A stretch of DNA of 64,000 nt from Pseudonocardia sediminis (GTDB taxonomy: Bacteria; Actinomycetota; Actinomycetes; Mycobacteriales; Pseudonocardiaceae): contig NZ_SHKL01000001.1 of assembly GCF_004217185.1 (NCBI RefSeq), positions 5,330,001 to 5,394,000 of the forward strand, written 5' to 3'. Below the pieces are notes generated by a model. It did no database searches. It was given only the letters and a program-made list of their open reading frames with translations, and had not been told where the DNA came from. The number at the start of each line of letters is the position of its first letter. The first letter of the stretch is position 1. This document shows positions 32,893 to 42,019 of the stretch, piece after piece. The translations under genes were made by a program, and so were the position numbers.

Positions 32893-33711
32893 TCACGAGA
32901 GCAGGTCGAGCTGCAGCGGCTCGCGCACCTCGCTGTCGGGCAGGCGGTCCAGCAGCTCGGGGCCGTTGTTGCGGACGCTGTTGACCTGCGAGGACACCGG
33001 CCGGATCTCGAAGCGCGCCACCAGCTCCGGCGAGGGCGGGACCAGCAGCGAGGTGATCCGCTCGTCCTTCGCGTCGGCGTCCGGGTCCAGCCACGACTCC
33101 CACGCGGACGGGTCGAGCACCAGCGGCATCCGGTCGTGCACCTGTGCCAGCGGCCCGACCGCCTCGGTGGTCAGGACCGACGCGGTGACCAGGCCGTCCG
33201 GGTACTGCTCGGCCAGGTCGCCGTCCTTGGGCTTCCAGAACTCCCAGATCCCGGCCATGGCCAGCGAGGCCCCGTCGGCGTAGTGGGTGAAGTAGGGCTG
33301 CTTGGTCGGCTTGCCCTTCTTCCCGTCGGCGTCGGGCACGGCGTCGCGGCGCTGCCACTCGTACCAGCCGTCGGCCGGGAACAGGCAACGCCGCGAGGCC
33401 AGCGCGCGCCGGAACGAGGGCTTCTCGGCGGCGGTCTCGGAGCGGGCGTTGACCATCCGCGCACCGGCGGAGGGGTCCTTGGACCAGAACGGGACCAGGC
33501 CCCAGCGGACCGTGCGCAGCGTCCGCTCGGTGGAGTCCGGGTCCTGGTTGCCGTCGTCGTCGCGCGGGTGGCGCTCGACGACGACGGTGATGTCCTTGGT
33601 CGGAGCGACGTTGTAGTCGGCGCGCGCCGAGGACTCCTCGGTGGCGTCGACGGCGTGGAACTCGTCGGCGAGATCGGTGGGCGCCTTGGTGGAGGCGTAG
33701 CGGCCGCACAT
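32893..33711 (-). CDS. SOS response-associated (SRAP/HMCES/YedK) protein
   Basis: A 272-residue SRAP protein. The ATG at 33711 gives MCGRYAS, which places the catalytic Cys at position 2 after Met removal; an ATG at 33720 would bury it and is rejected. Other motifs: YNVAPTKD, RWGLVPFW, NARSETAAEKPSFR, CLFPADGWYEW and VHDRMPLVL with the active-site His. The family crosslinks to abasic sites in single-stranded DNA to protect them. The gene is divergent from aroA, in the place of Rv3226c. It has about 25 extra residues around KKGKPTKQ. Confidence 0.93.
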   Translation of the reverse strand: MCGRYASTKAPTDLADEFHAVDATEESSARADYNVAPTKDITVVVERHPRDDDGNQDPDSTERTLRTVRWGLVPFWSKDPSAGARMVNARSETAAEKPSFRRALASRRCLFPADGWYEWQRRDAVPDADGKKGKPTKQPYFTHYADGASLAMAGIWEFWKPKDGDLAEQYPDGLVTASVLTTEAVGPLAQVHDRMPLVLDPSAWESWLDPDADAKDERITSLLVPPSPELVARFEIRPVSSQVNSVRNNGPELLDRLPDSEVREPLQLDLLS

Positions 33712-33789
33712 GCTCCCCATCCTGGCACGACCGGGCGACCCGGTGACCTGGTCCGATCGCCCGGGCGGCCGATGGGCCATCATGACCGG

Positions 33790-35157
33790 GTGACCGTCCC
33801 CGCAGGTCCCCGCACCGACGTCCCCCGAACCGACAGCACCGGCGCCACCGCCGCCGGCTGGCCCGCCCCCACCGTCGACGGCCCCGTGAGCGGCACCGTC
33901 TTCGCGCCCGGCTCGAAGTCGGTGACCAGCCGCGCGCTGCTGCTCGCCGCCCTGTCCGGCGGTGACTGCGTCGTCGACGGCGTCCCGGCCAGCCGCGACA
34001 CCGCGCTGATGACGGGAGCGCTGGCCGCCCTCGGCGTGCCGGTGGACGTGCACGGTGAGCAGGTCCGGATCGGCGCGCACGACGGGTTCCGCGGTGGTGG
34101 CGACGGCGCTCCGGCCGACGTCGACTGCGGTCTGGCCGGGACCGTCATGCGGTTCGTGCCGCCGGCCGCGGCCTTGGCCACGGGCGCCGTCCGGTTCGAC
34201 GGCGACCCGCACGCCCGCGAACGGCCGATGGCGACGGTGCTCGGCGCGCTGCGCGACCTCGGCGTCGCCGTCACCCGCCAGGGCGAGCACGACGCGCTGC
34301 CGTTCCTGATCGACGGCACCGGGTCGGTGCGCGGCGGGACGGTGACCATCGACGCGTCGGCGTCGTCGCAGTTCGTCTCCGGGCTGCTGCTCTCCGGCGC
34401 CGGGTACGACGAGGGCGTCACCGTCCTGCACGACGGCAAGCCCGTCCCGTCGCAGCCGCACATCGACATGACGGTCGCGATGCTGCGCGCCGCGGGCGTC
34501 ACCGTGGAGGACCGCAGCACCGGCGCCGGACCCGACGTCTGGCGGGTGCACCCCGGCCCGGTCGCCGTGCGGGACTGGACGATCGAGCCGGACCTGTCCA
34601 ACGCCGCGGTGTTCCTGGCCGCGGCCGCCGCGACCGGGGGCACCGTCACCGTCTCCGGCTGGCCGGACGAGACCACCCAGCCCGGCGTCGAGATCCTGCC
34701 GGTACTCGAACGGTTCGGCGCGCGCGTCGAGACCGGGCCGGCCGGCGTCACCGTGACCGGGCCCGAGCACCTCGAGGGCGTCGACGTCGACCTGCACGAG
34801 GCCAGCGAGCTCGCCCCCACCGTCGCGGCGCTGGCCGCGCTCGCCCACGGCACGTCGCGGATCCGCGGCATCGCCCACATCCGCGGCCACGAGACGGACC
34901 GGATCGCGGCACTGGCCACCGAGATCACGGAGCTCGGCGGCGCGGTGACCGAGACCGAGGACGGCCTGGAGATCACCCCGAAGCCGCTGGCCGGACGTCC
35001 GGACCGGGCCTGGCGCGCCTACGCCGACCACCGGATGGCGACGGCCGGCGCGATCGTCGGGCTGCGGGTGCCCGGCGTCGTCGTCGACGACATCGGGTGC
35101 ACCGACAAGACCATCCCGGACTTCCCGGGGCGCTGGTCCGCCCTGCTCACCGGATGA
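33790..35157 (+). CDS. aroA: 3-phosphoshikimate 1-carboxyvinyltransferase (EPSP synthase)
   Basis: A 455-residue enzyme of the shikimate pathway that joins phosphoenolpyruvate to shikimate 3-phosphate. Motifs: PGSKSVTSRALLLAALSGG, DCGLAGTVMRFVPP, ASSQFVSGLLLSG, PDLSNAAVF and YADHRMATAGAIVGL. I chose GTG 33790; an in-frame ATG at 33772 is an alternative, and neither has a clear ribosome site, so the transcript may be leaderless. The gene is followed 19 bp later by rsgA, the same order as Rv3227-Rv3228. Confidence 0.95.
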   Translation: MTVPAGPRTDVPRTDSTGATAAGWPAPTVDGPVSGTVFAPGSKSVTSRALLLAALSGGDCVVDGVPASRDTALMTGALAALGVPVDVHGEQVRIGAHDGFRGGGDGAPADVDCGLAGTVMRFVPPAAALATGAVRFDGDPHARERPMATVLGALRDLGVAVTRQGEHDALPFLIDGTGSVRGGTVTIDASASSQFVSGLLLSGAGYDEGVTVLHDGKPVPSQPHIDMTVAMLRAAGVTVEDRSTGAGPDVWRVHPGPVAVRDWTIEPDLSNAAVFLAAAAATGGTVTVSGWPDETTQPGVEILPVLERFGARVETGPAGVTVTGPEHLEGVDVDLHEASELAPTVAALAALAHGTSRIRGIAHIRGHETDRIAALATEITELGGAVTETEDGLEITPKPLAGRPDRAWRAYADHRMATAGAIVGLRVPGVVVDDIGCTDKTIPDFPGRWSALLTG

Positions 35158-35176
35158 GCTCGCGCAGGGCACACGG

Positions 35177-36181
35177 ATGAGCGGCAAGGCGCGCGAGTAC
35201 GACGAGACCGACGTCCGGGTGCGGCCCGGGCGGCGCGGTAGCCGTCCCCGCAGCAAGCGCCGCCCCGACCACGCCGACGCCTCGCCGGCGATGGTCACCG
35301 CCGTCGACCGGGGCCGCTGGACCTGCGCGCCGGACGCCGACCCGTCGAGACCGCCGGTCACCGCCATGCGGGCCCGCGAGCTGGGCCGCACCCCGATCGT
35401 CGTCGGCGACCGGGTCGACGTCGTCGGGGACCTCTCCGGCGAGACCGACACGCTCGCCCGGATCGTGCGGGTGCACGACCGGCGCACCCTGCTGCGCCGC
35501 ACCGCCGACGACACCGACGCGTTCGAGCGGGTGATCGTCGCCAACGCCGACCGGCTGATCATCGTGACGGCGGTGGCCGACCCGGTGCCGCGCTCCGGGT
35601 TCGTCGACCGCTGCCTGGTCGCCGCCTACGCCGGCGGCCTCACCCCGGTCCTGTGCCTGACCAAGTCCGACCTGACCGACCCGGCGCCGTTCGCGGCGCA
35701 GTACGCCGACCTGGACTTCCCGGTCGTCGTCACCGGACGCGACCGCGTCGAGGAGGGGCTCGCCGCGCTCGGCGCGGAGATGTCGGGGCGGGTGTGCGCG
35801 CTGGTCGGGCACTCCGGCGTCGGCAAGTCGACGCTGGTGAACGCACTCGTCCCGGAGGCCGACCAGAGCACGGGGCGGGTGTCGGGCGTCGGCAAGGGAC
35901 GCCACACCACCACCGGGGCGATCGCGCTGCCGCTGGCCGACGGCTGGGTCGTCGACACCCCGGGCGTCCGCTCGTTCGGGCTCGCGCACGTCAGCGCCGA
36001 CGACGTCGTCGCCGCGTTCGGTGACCTGGCCGCGGCGATCGAGGACTGTCCACGTGGATGTGGTCATCTCGGGCCGCCCGCCGATCCTGAGTGCGCATTG
36101 GACGACCTGGTGTCGGCCGGGGGTCTGGCGCCCGGCAGACTCGGTGCACTGCGCCGGATCCTCGTGGCACTGAGTGCGTAG
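35177..36181 (+). CDS. rsgA: Ribosome small-subunit GTPase RsgA
   Basis: A 334-residue circularly permuted GTPase. A basic N-terminus (KAREYDETDVRVRPGRRG) and OB domain are followed by the G4 motif LTKSDL, then G1 GHSGVGKSTLVN, G2 around KGRHTTT, and G3 VDTPGVRSFG. The C-terminal zinc motif is CPRGCGHLGPPADPEC. RsgA matures the 30S subunit. It follows aroA at 19 bp and is probably co-transcribed. Confidence 0.95.
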   Translation: MSGKAREYDETDVRVRPGRRGSRPRSKRRPDHADASPAMVTAVDRGRWTCAPDADPSRPPVTAMRARELGRTPIVVGDRVDVVGDLSGETDTLARIVRVHDRRTLLRRTADDTDAFERVIVANADRLIIVTAVADPVPRSGFVDRCLVAAYAGGLTPVLCLTKSDLTDPAPFAAQYADLDFPVVVTGRDRVEEGLAALGAEMSGRVCALVGHSGVGKSTLVNALVPEADQSTGRVSGVGKGRHTTTGAIALPLADGWVVDTPGVRSFGLAHVSADDVVAAFGDLAAAIEDCPRGCGHLGPPADPECALDDLVSAGGLAPGRLGALRRILVALSA

Positions 36182-36253
36182 CCTGCGGAGCCACGTGTCG
36201 ATACTGCGCTGATCCGGGGCTGGTCAGGCCCTGTGCGGGAGGGGGTGTCGGAG

Positions 36254-37090
36254 GTGCCGCGTCGATCATGGCGCTCCCGCGGTCCCCGGTCCGGGGCGCT
36301 CCGGCTCGCGCTCGCGCTCGGTCTCGTTCTGGCCCCGGTCGCCGGCTGCGCCGCCACACCGGACACTCCCCCGCAGGCCGCCGCTCCGAACGCCCTGCCG
36401 AAGTACTACGACTCCGGGGCGCTCCTCGCCGCCGTCGCCGCCCGTCAGCGTTCCGACGGCGGCGCCCTGACCACGCTCGACGGGACCCTCGACGGCCCGT
36501 CCGGCCGTCAGGCCGTGACCGGCGACGGCGCGGTGCGGTTCGACGGCGCCGCCGTCTCCGTCCGCTTCGACCAGCGGGTCGGGCCGGAGGGCGCCACGCC
36601 GCGCACGACCGGCCTGGTCCGCACCGGCGGGCGGACGTGGGTCCGGGTGCCCGGCGCGGCAGGACGCTGGCTGGAGGTCGGCGTCGCCGAGATCCCGCCG
36701 GCCGACCGGGCCGACGCGACGCTGGCCACGAACCTCGCCGGGACGGCCGACCCGTTGTCCGGGGTGTCGCGCTACGCCGACGCGAGCCTCGTCTCCGACG
36801 CCGTCGACGAGGACGTCGACGGCGTACGGACCGTGCGCTACACGATCGTCGTCGACCTGGTCCGCGCCTCCGCCGCGGAGACCGACCCGGCGATGCGCAC
36901 CCAGCTCACCAACCAGGTCAGCGGCGGGCTGACCCGGATCAGCGCCACGGTCTGGGTGGACGCCGACCAGCGCCCGGTGCGCGCCCGCGTCCGCCAGGAG
37001 CTCCCCGGCGCCGGGACGCTGGACCTCCTGGCGGGCTACCGCTCCTGGGGCACGCCGGTCAGCGTCGACCCGCCGCCCGCGGCGGGCTGA
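36254..37090 (+). CDS. Lipoprotein, LppX/LprG-like in size, family unassigned
   Basis: A 278-residue protein. A basic start (VPRRSWRSRGPRSG) is followed by LRLALALGLVLAPVAGC with lipobox VAGC. The mature part shows alternating beta-type sequence (GAVRFDGAAVSVRFDQRV, TTGLVRTGGRTWVRVPGAAG, ISATVWVDADQRPVRARV), in keeping with a lipid-binding half-barrel such as LppX/LprAFG, but no signature confirms it. GTG 36254 is preferred because GGGAGGGG lies 8-9 bp upstream. It stands about 70 bp after rsgA. Confidence 0.75.
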   Translation: MPRRSWRSRGPRSGALRLALALGLVLAPVAGCAATPDTPPQAAAPNALPKYYDSGALLAAVAARQRSDGGALTTLDGTLDGPSGRQAVTGDGAVRFDGAAVSVRFDQRVGPEGATPRTTGLVRTGGRTWVRVPGAAGRWLEVGVAEIPPADRADATLATNLAGTADPLSGVSRYADASLVSDAVDEDVDGVRTVRYTIVVDLVRASAAETDPAMRTQLTNQVSGGLTRISATVWVDADQRPVRARVRQELPGAGTLDLLAGYRSWGTPVSVDPPPAAG

Positions 37091-37106
37091 CGCCCCCGCC
37101 CGGGGC

Positions 37107-38066
37107 TCAGGCCGAGAACGCCAGGTCCAGACCGGGTTCGGGCCACTCGCAGCGGTAGAGCCGTCCGAGCCCGGACGAGGTGACCCACGCGGTGCGCGAC
37201 CCCGCCCCGGCGAAGCAGATGTTGGTGACGAACGGGTCCGGCTCGGGCGGGTGGACCTGGTCCAGCAGCGTCCCGTCCGGGGCGATGACGCTGACCGCTC
37301 CGGTGACCAGCGTGGCGACGCAGACGTTCCCGGCGCCGTCGACGGCGAGCGAGTCCAGCGCCTGGTAGCCGCCGAACCCGTGCAGCAGCCCGGACTCCCC
37401 CGGCCCGACCGGTCCGTCGATCCCGGACGGCGGGGCGAGCGTCCCGGGCCCGATGACGTCCCAGCACCAGACCCGCCCGGTGACGGTCTCAGCGACGTAG
37501 AGCCGGGTCCCGTCCGGGGAGAGCCCGACGCCGTTCGGCGTGGTCAGCGGGTGCACGACTTCGGTGATCCCGGACCCGTCGGCGCGTGCGTGGTAGAGCG
37601 CGCCGGTGTCGGTCTCGCGCTCGCGGCGCTTGCCCAGGTCGGTGAACCAGAACCCGCCGTCGGCGTCGAAGACGATGTCGTTCGGGCCGCGCAGCGGACG
37701 GCCGTCGCAGGAGGTGTAGAGGTCGGTGACGGTGCCGGCGTCCGGCCCGGTCAGCTCGACGCGCTGGATCCGGCCGCCGATGTAGTCGTCGGGCTGCGGG
37801 CCGGGTGCGGTGACGCCGTCGGGCCGGTCGATCCAGTCGAAGCCGCCGTTGTTGCAGACGTAGGCGGCGCCGTCCGGGCCGATCGCAGCGCCGTTCGGGC
37901 CGCCGCCGGTCTCCGCGACGACCTCGATCCGCCCGTCCGGGTGCACCTTCGACAGCGTCCGGCGGCGGATCTCCACCAGCAGCACCGAGCCGTCGGCGAG
38001 CGCGACCGGGCCCTCCGGGAACCCCAGGCCGCGGGTGACCTCGTGCAGGACGGGCGTCTCGGTCAT
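37107..38066 (-). CDS. SMP-30/gluconolactonase-family protein
   Basis: A 319-residue six-bladed propeller. GLGFPEGPVALADGSVLLVE carries the first metal Glu, LRGPNDIVFDADGGFWFTD the conserved Asn/Asp, and TTPNGVGLSPDGTRLYVAET the next blade. Family members hydrolyse sugar lactones or related esters with a bound metal. Substrate unknown. It is convergent with the lipoprotein gene and divergent from the enoyl-CoA hydratase gene. Confidence 0.88.
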   Translation of the reverse strand: MTETPVLHEVTRGLGFPEGPVALADGSVLLVEIRRRTLSKVHPDGRIEVVAETGGGPNGAAIGPDGAAYVCNNGGFDWIDRPDGVTAPGPQPDDYIGGRIQRVELTGPDAGTVTDLYTSCDGRPLRGPNDIVFDADGGFWFTDLGKRRERETDTGALYHARADGSGITEVVHPLTTPNGVGLSPDGTRLYVAETVTGRVWCWDVIGPGTLAPPSGIDGPVGPGESGLLHGFGGYQALDSLAVDGAGNVCVATLVTGAVSVIAPDGTLLDQVHPPEPDPFVTNICFAGAGSRTAWVTSSGLGRLYRCEWPEPGLDLAFSA

Positions 38067-38172
38067 GCGTCGCTCCCTCGCGGCGTCGGCAGGTCGGTCC
38101 TAGCATGCAACGGGTGATCGTCTCGGCGCACGCCGGGCGGGCACGGCACCGCCGCCGAGCAGGAGGAGCCCG

Positions 38173-39006
38173 ATGACCGACACGGTCTTACCCGACATCG
38201 ACCCGTCCCGCGTCACCACCACGATCACCGACGGCGTCGCCGACGTCCGGCTGTCCCGCCCGGAGAAGCGCAACGCGCTCGACGCCGGCATGTTCTCCGC
38301 GATCGTGCACACCGGCGAGGCGCTGCGGACCGCGCCGGGCGTGCGGGTCGTGGTGCTCTCCGGGGACGGCCCGGACTTCTGCGCCGGGCTCGACTTCGGC
38401 GCGTTCAAGGCGATGCGCTCCGGCGAGCGCATGTCGGCCTCGGTCGCGCTCCCGCCCTCCGACGGCCCGGCGCAGGCCACCGGGCAGCGCGCCGCGCACG
38501 CCTGGGCCGCGGTCGAGGTGCCGGTGATCGCCGCGGTGCAGGGGCACGCGCTCGGCGGCGGGCTGCAGATCGCGCTCGGCGCCGACATCCGGCTCGTGCA
38601 CCCGGACGCGGTGCTGTCGGTGCTGGAGATCCGCTGGGGCCTGATCCCGGACATGACCGGCTCGCAGCTGCTGCCCGAGCTCGTCGGCCGCGACGTCGCC
38701 AAGGAGCTCACACTGACCGGACGCCGGGTGAGCGGCACCGAGGCCGTCGCGCTCGGACTGGGCACCCGCGTCTCCGACGACCCGCGCGCCGAGGCCCTGG
38801 CCATGGCCGCCGAGATCGCCGGGTTCAACCCGCACGCCGTCCGCGCGGCCAAGCGCCTGCTCGACGGCGCCGGACGTCAGGACCTCCGAACCGGCTTCGC
38901 CGCCGAGCAGACCGAGATCGGCGCCCTGATCGGCAGCCCGAACCAGGCCGAGGCCGTCACCGCCCGCTTCGAGCAGCGGACGCCGGTGTTCACTGACCCC
39001 GTCTGA
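38173..39006 (+). CDS. Enoyl-CoA hydratase/isomerase (crotonase) family
   Basis: A 277-residue crotonase. VADVRLSRPEKRNALDAGMF is the N-terminal motif, FCAGLDFGAFK the first oxyanion loop, and AVQGHALGGGLQIALGADIR the second. VLEIRWGLIPDM supplies the catalytic acidic residues and resembles dienoyl-CoA isomerases more than plain hydratases. An AGGAGG precedes the ATG. It ends just before intergenic palindrome copy B. It likely takes part in fatty-acid or aromatic acid breakdown; the precise reaction is open. Confidence 0.88.
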   Translation: MTDTVLPDIDPSRVTTTITDGVADVRLSRPEKRNALDAGMFSAIVHTGEALRTAPGVRVVVLSGDGPDFCAGLDFGAFKAMRSGERMSASVALPPSDGPAQATGQRAAHAWAAVEVPVIAAVQGHALGGGLQIALGADIRLVHPDAVLSVLEIRWGLIPDMTGSQLLPELVGRDVAKELTLTGRRVSGTEAVALGLGTRVSDDPRAEALAMAAEIAGFNPHAVRAAKRLLDGAGRQDLRTGFAAEQTEIGALIGSPNQAEAVTARFEQRTPVFTDPV

Positions 39007-39031
39007 GGGTCGGCCTCCGTGGCCCGGCCCG

Positions 39032-39097
39032 GTGATCGCCGGGCGGGTCCCGATCGGCGCCACCGACGGCCACGACCGGTGCCGAACCGCTGATCAG
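39032..39097. repeat. Intergenic palindrome, copy B
   Basis: A 66-bp element that matches copy A at about 53 of 66 positions without gaps; shared blocks include CGGGTCCCGATCG and CGGTGCCG. It lies 26 bp after the enoyl-CoA hydratase stop. Its own symmetry is weaker than that of copy A. Confidence 0.75.
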
Positions 39098-39176
39098 CGG
39101 CCCGTCGAACCTCGTCAATCGTGGTGACGACGGGAGGGTCGCGGGGCGCGGAGGATGGCCCGCCGGAGGTCGGCCG

Positions 39177-39986
39177 ATGGGCACACGCACGGCACAGCGC
39201 GACGGCGAGTGGCTCGACCTCGTCGCCGACCTCCTCACGCAACCACTGACCTGTCTGCCCGACGAGAAGGTGTGCCGCCTGCTGGTCCGGACCTTCGACG
39301 CCCCCGGCTCGGTGTTCCACTTCCAGCACGGTGGCGGGCCGCTCGGCGGCCGGGTCTGGCCCCCGGAGCACTTCGCCCCCCACATCGAGGAGCAGACGCA
39401 CTGGGCCGTGCACGAGTCGGACGCCCGGCACCCGCTCATGCGGTACCACCGGCTGACCGGCCTGGGGTCCTGCCTGCAGGTCGACGAGGTCCCGTCCGGC
39501 ATCGCCGACCGTCGCACGGTGCGGGACTGGCGAGCGCTCGGCCGGCGGTGGGGCGGCGTGCAGGAGCAGGTGTCGATCCCCGTCCGGTTCCTGCCCAGGG
39601 ACCGCCGGTGGTTCCTGCTCGGTCGCAGCGACCCGTTCACCGCCCAGGAGATGGCGACGCTGCGGCGGCTGCAGATGCTGCTCACCGGGCTGGACCACCA
39701 GGTCGGCGCGTTCGCCCGCTGGTCGGGCCCGGCCGGGAGCGCCGGCGCCGAGGCCGCGGACGCCCTGCGCCTGACGCCGCGGGAGCTCGCCGTCCTGGGC
39801 CTGCTCGCCCGGACCCTCACCGCCGCCGCGATCGGGCGCCGCCTGGGCGTCTCCGAGCGCACGGTCCAGAAGCATCTGCAGCGGATCTACGCCAAGCTCG
39901 GCGTGTCCGACCGGCTCGGTGCCGTGTGCCGGGCGCAGACGGTCGGCCTGCTCCCCGTCCCGCTCGTCCCCGCGGCCGGGAGCTGA
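39177..39986 (+). CDS. LuxR-type regulator with GAF-like N-terminus
   Basis: A 269-residue regulator. The C-terminal HTH (about residues 200-255) is RLTPRELAVLGLLARTLTAAAIGRRLGVSERTVQKHLQRIYAKLGVSD in pattern. The N-terminal ~185 residues have no response-regulator Asp pocket and look like a GAF-type sensor (VSIPVRFLPRDRRWFLLGRSDPF). There is no dedicated kinase nearby. Effector and targets are unknown. Confidence 0.85.
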   Translation: MGTRTAQRDGEWLDLVADLLTQPLTCLPDEKVCRLLVRTFDAPGSVFHFQHGGGPLGGRVWPPEHFAPHIEEQTHWAVHESDARHPLMRYHRLTGLGSCLQVDEVPSGIADRRTVRDWRALGRRWGGVQEQVSIPVRFLPRDRRWFLLGRSDPFTAQEMATLRRLQMLLTGLDHQVGAFARWSGPAGSAGAEAADALRLTPRELAVLGLLARTLTAAAIGRRLGVSERTVQKHLQRIYAKLGVSDRLGAVCRAQTVGLLPVPLVPAAGS

Positions 39987-39995
39987 CGGTCCGGG

Positions 39996-40502
39996 TCAGC
40001 CCAGCTGGACCAGGAACGCGACCTCGCTCGGGGCGTACCAGGCGAGGTCGTGGTCCTCGGCCTCGCCGACGAGGAACTCCGCGTCCAGGTCACCGAGGTC
40101 GGCCTTGTCGATGGCTCCCGCGGCCTCGCCGACGGCGTGCTCGGCCTCGGGCAGGTCGACGTGCACGGCGGCGATCTTCTCCATCCCGATCGCGCCGGTG
40201 ACGCGGACGGCGCCGTCGTCGAGGTCGGGGCGCAGCGTGACGTCGTCGGTGTCGGCGGCGACGACGACCCGTCGCACGGGCGTGGAGGTCTCGCCGAGGC
40301 CGATCTCCACCGAGAGCAGCCGCAGCGACGCCCGCGCGGCCTCGCTCATCGCGGCGTACTCCAGCTCCTCGTCGTCACCGGCGACGTAGGACTCGCGCAG
40401 CTTCGGGGTGAGCGCGAACGCGGTGCCGCCGAGCGGCTCGAACGTCCCGGTCGAGACCATCCGCTCGAGCATCGGCCAGGTGGCCGGAAGGTAGATCCGC
40501 AC
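39996..40502 (-). CDS. Conserved actinobacterial protein (DUF6912-like)
   Basis: A 168-residue soluble acidic protein starting VRIYLPATWPMLERMVSTGT. It has no catalytic motif that I recognise. CTGGAG precedes the GTG at 40502. The size and the place next to the WS/DGAT gene match Rv3231c (from memory). It is 28 bp downstream of the acyltransferase gene on the same strand. Confidence 0.75.
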   Translation of the reverse strand: MRIYLPATWPMLERMVSTGTFEPLGGTAFALTPKLRESYVAGDDEELEYAAMSEAARASLRLLSVEIGLGETSTPVRRVVVAADTDDVTLRPDLDDGAVRVTGAIGMEKIAAVHVDLPEAEHAVGEAAGAIDKADLGDLDAEFLVGEAEDHDLAWYAPSEVAFLVQLG

Positions 40503-40530
40503 GGGCACTCCAGGTGTCGGGGGGCTGCGC

Positions 40531-41961
40531 TCAGGTACGGAGCGTGCCGAGCAGCTCGTCGAGGGACTCCTGCACCATCCCGGCGAGGACGTCCAGGTCC
40601 GGCATGGCGTCGCGGTCCCCGTTGAGACCGTAGTAGACACCGCCGTCGTAGCTGGTCAGACCGATCGCGACGGCCTGGCCCTTGGCCAGCGGCACGACCG
40701 GGAACATCTCCAGCATCTGCGCGCCGGCCGCGTAGAGCGGGAACTGCGGCCCGGGCACGTTCGTCACGACCAGGTTGAAGATGTGCCGCGACATGACGCT
40801 CGCCGCCCGCGCACCCAGCGCGTGCAGCGTGGGCGGGGCGAACCCGCCGATCCGCACGAGCGTGTCCGCGCCGACCGAGCGCCCGGTGTCGGTGTGCTCG
40901 CGCATGGAGTGCGAGACCTGGTGCAGGCGCACCAGCGGGCTCGGCTCGCCGACCGGCAGGTCGACCAGGAACGAGGCCACCCGGTTGCCGAGCGACCCGC
41001 CCGCCGCGGAGCTGGGCACGTCGCCCTCGCCGCGCACCGACAGCGGCACCATCGCCCGCACCGACGACGACCCGACCACCGGCTCGCCGCGGGAGAGCAG
41101 CCAGTTCCGCAGCGCGCCGGAGATCACGGCGAGGACGACGTCGTTGACGTCGCAGCCGTAGGCGCTGCGGACCTTGCGGTAGTCCTCCAGGTCGGTGCGC
41201 GCGACCGCGAACCGGCGCTGGGTGGAGATCTCGGCGTTCAGCGGCAGCCCGGGCGCGCGGCGGCTGGCGGTGCGCGCCATCGTCAGGATCTTCCCGGCGG
41301 CGCCGACGACCTTCGTCGCGGTGGCCATCGCGTCGCCGGCCGCGGCGCGGACGTTGTCCACCACCTCGCCGGGACGGGTGACGGCCTCGCCGAGCGCGTC
41401 GAGCACGAGCTGCCCGTCCGAGGGCTCCGGGCGGGGCATCCACAGCTCGTCCGGGACGTCGCGGGGCTGCGCGGAGACGTCCAGGATCACCTGACCGATG
41501 TCGATCGCGGAGATCCCGTCCACCATCGCCTGGTGGGTCTTGGTCAGCACCGCGATCCGGCCGGTCTTCCCCCGCCCGGACGGCTCCAGGTTCTCGATCA
41601 GGTACATCTCCCACAGCGGCCGGGTGTGGTCGAGCGGGCGCGACATCAGGCGCGCGACCAGGTCGGTGAGCTGGGCCTCGCTGCCCGGGTGCGGCAGCGC
41701 GGAGCGGCGCACGTGGTAGGCGATGTCGAACTCGGCGTCGTCGACCCAGACCGGGCGGGCCAGGTTGCCCGGGACGCCACGGACCTTCTGCCGGTAGCGC
41801 GGCACGAGCGCGATCCGCTGCTCGATCAGCTCGACGAGCCGGTCGTAGTCGAAGCCGCTGTTCGGGCGTCGGAAGATGGAGACCCCGCCGACGTGCATCG
41901 GGGTCGTGGACTCCTCCAGGTAGAGGAACGAGGCGTCGAGCGCGGAGAGCCGGGACGGCAT
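40531..41961 (-). CDS. Wax ester synthase/diacylglycerol acyltransferase-like
   Basis: A 476-residue WS/DGAT protein. LSALDASFLYLEESTTPMHVGG is the family start. The active-site motif HHxxxDG reads HQAMVDG here, so the second His, taken as the catalytic base, is Gln. PLWEMYLIENL and NLVVTNVPGPQFPLYAAGA are otherwise standard. Activity in triacylglycerol or wax ester synthesis is therefore uncertain. It lies in the place of the mycobacterial tgs3 genes. The ATG at 41961 (MPSRLSALD) is supported by the family start. Confidence 0.87.
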   Translation of the reverse strand: MPSRLSALDASFLYLEESTTPMHVGGVSIFRRPNSGFDYDRLVELIEQRIALVPRYRQKVRGVPGNLARPVWVDDAEFDIAYHVRRSALPHPGSEAQLTDLVARLMSRPLDHTRPLWEMYLIENLEPSGRGKTGRIAVLTKTHQAMVDGISAIDIGQVILDVSAQPRDVPDELWMPRPEPSDGQLVLDALGEAVTRPGEVVDNVRAAAGDAMATATKVVGAAGKILTMARTASRRAPGLPLNAEISTQRRFAVARTDLEDYRKVRSAYGCDVNDVVLAVISGALRNWLLSRGEPVVGSSSVRAMVPLSVRGEGDVPSSAAGGSLGNRVASFLVDLPVGEPSPLVRLHQVSHSMREHTDTGRSVGADTLVRIGGFAPPTLHALGARAASVMSRHIFNLVVTNVPGPQFPLYAAGAQMLEMFPVVPLAKGQAVAIGLTSYDGGVYYGLNGDRDAMPDLDVLAGMVQESLDELLGTLRT

Positions 41962-42019
41962 GGCCGTGATCCTACGTGCGCCGTCCGGGTCCGCTCGTGG
42001 GCGTGCAAGGCTGCTCGGC

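Noticed and set aside
32137..33789. Long upstream extension of aroA
   Set aside because: It overlaps the hydrolase and SRAP genes on the other strand; the EPSP synthase fold begins near 33790.
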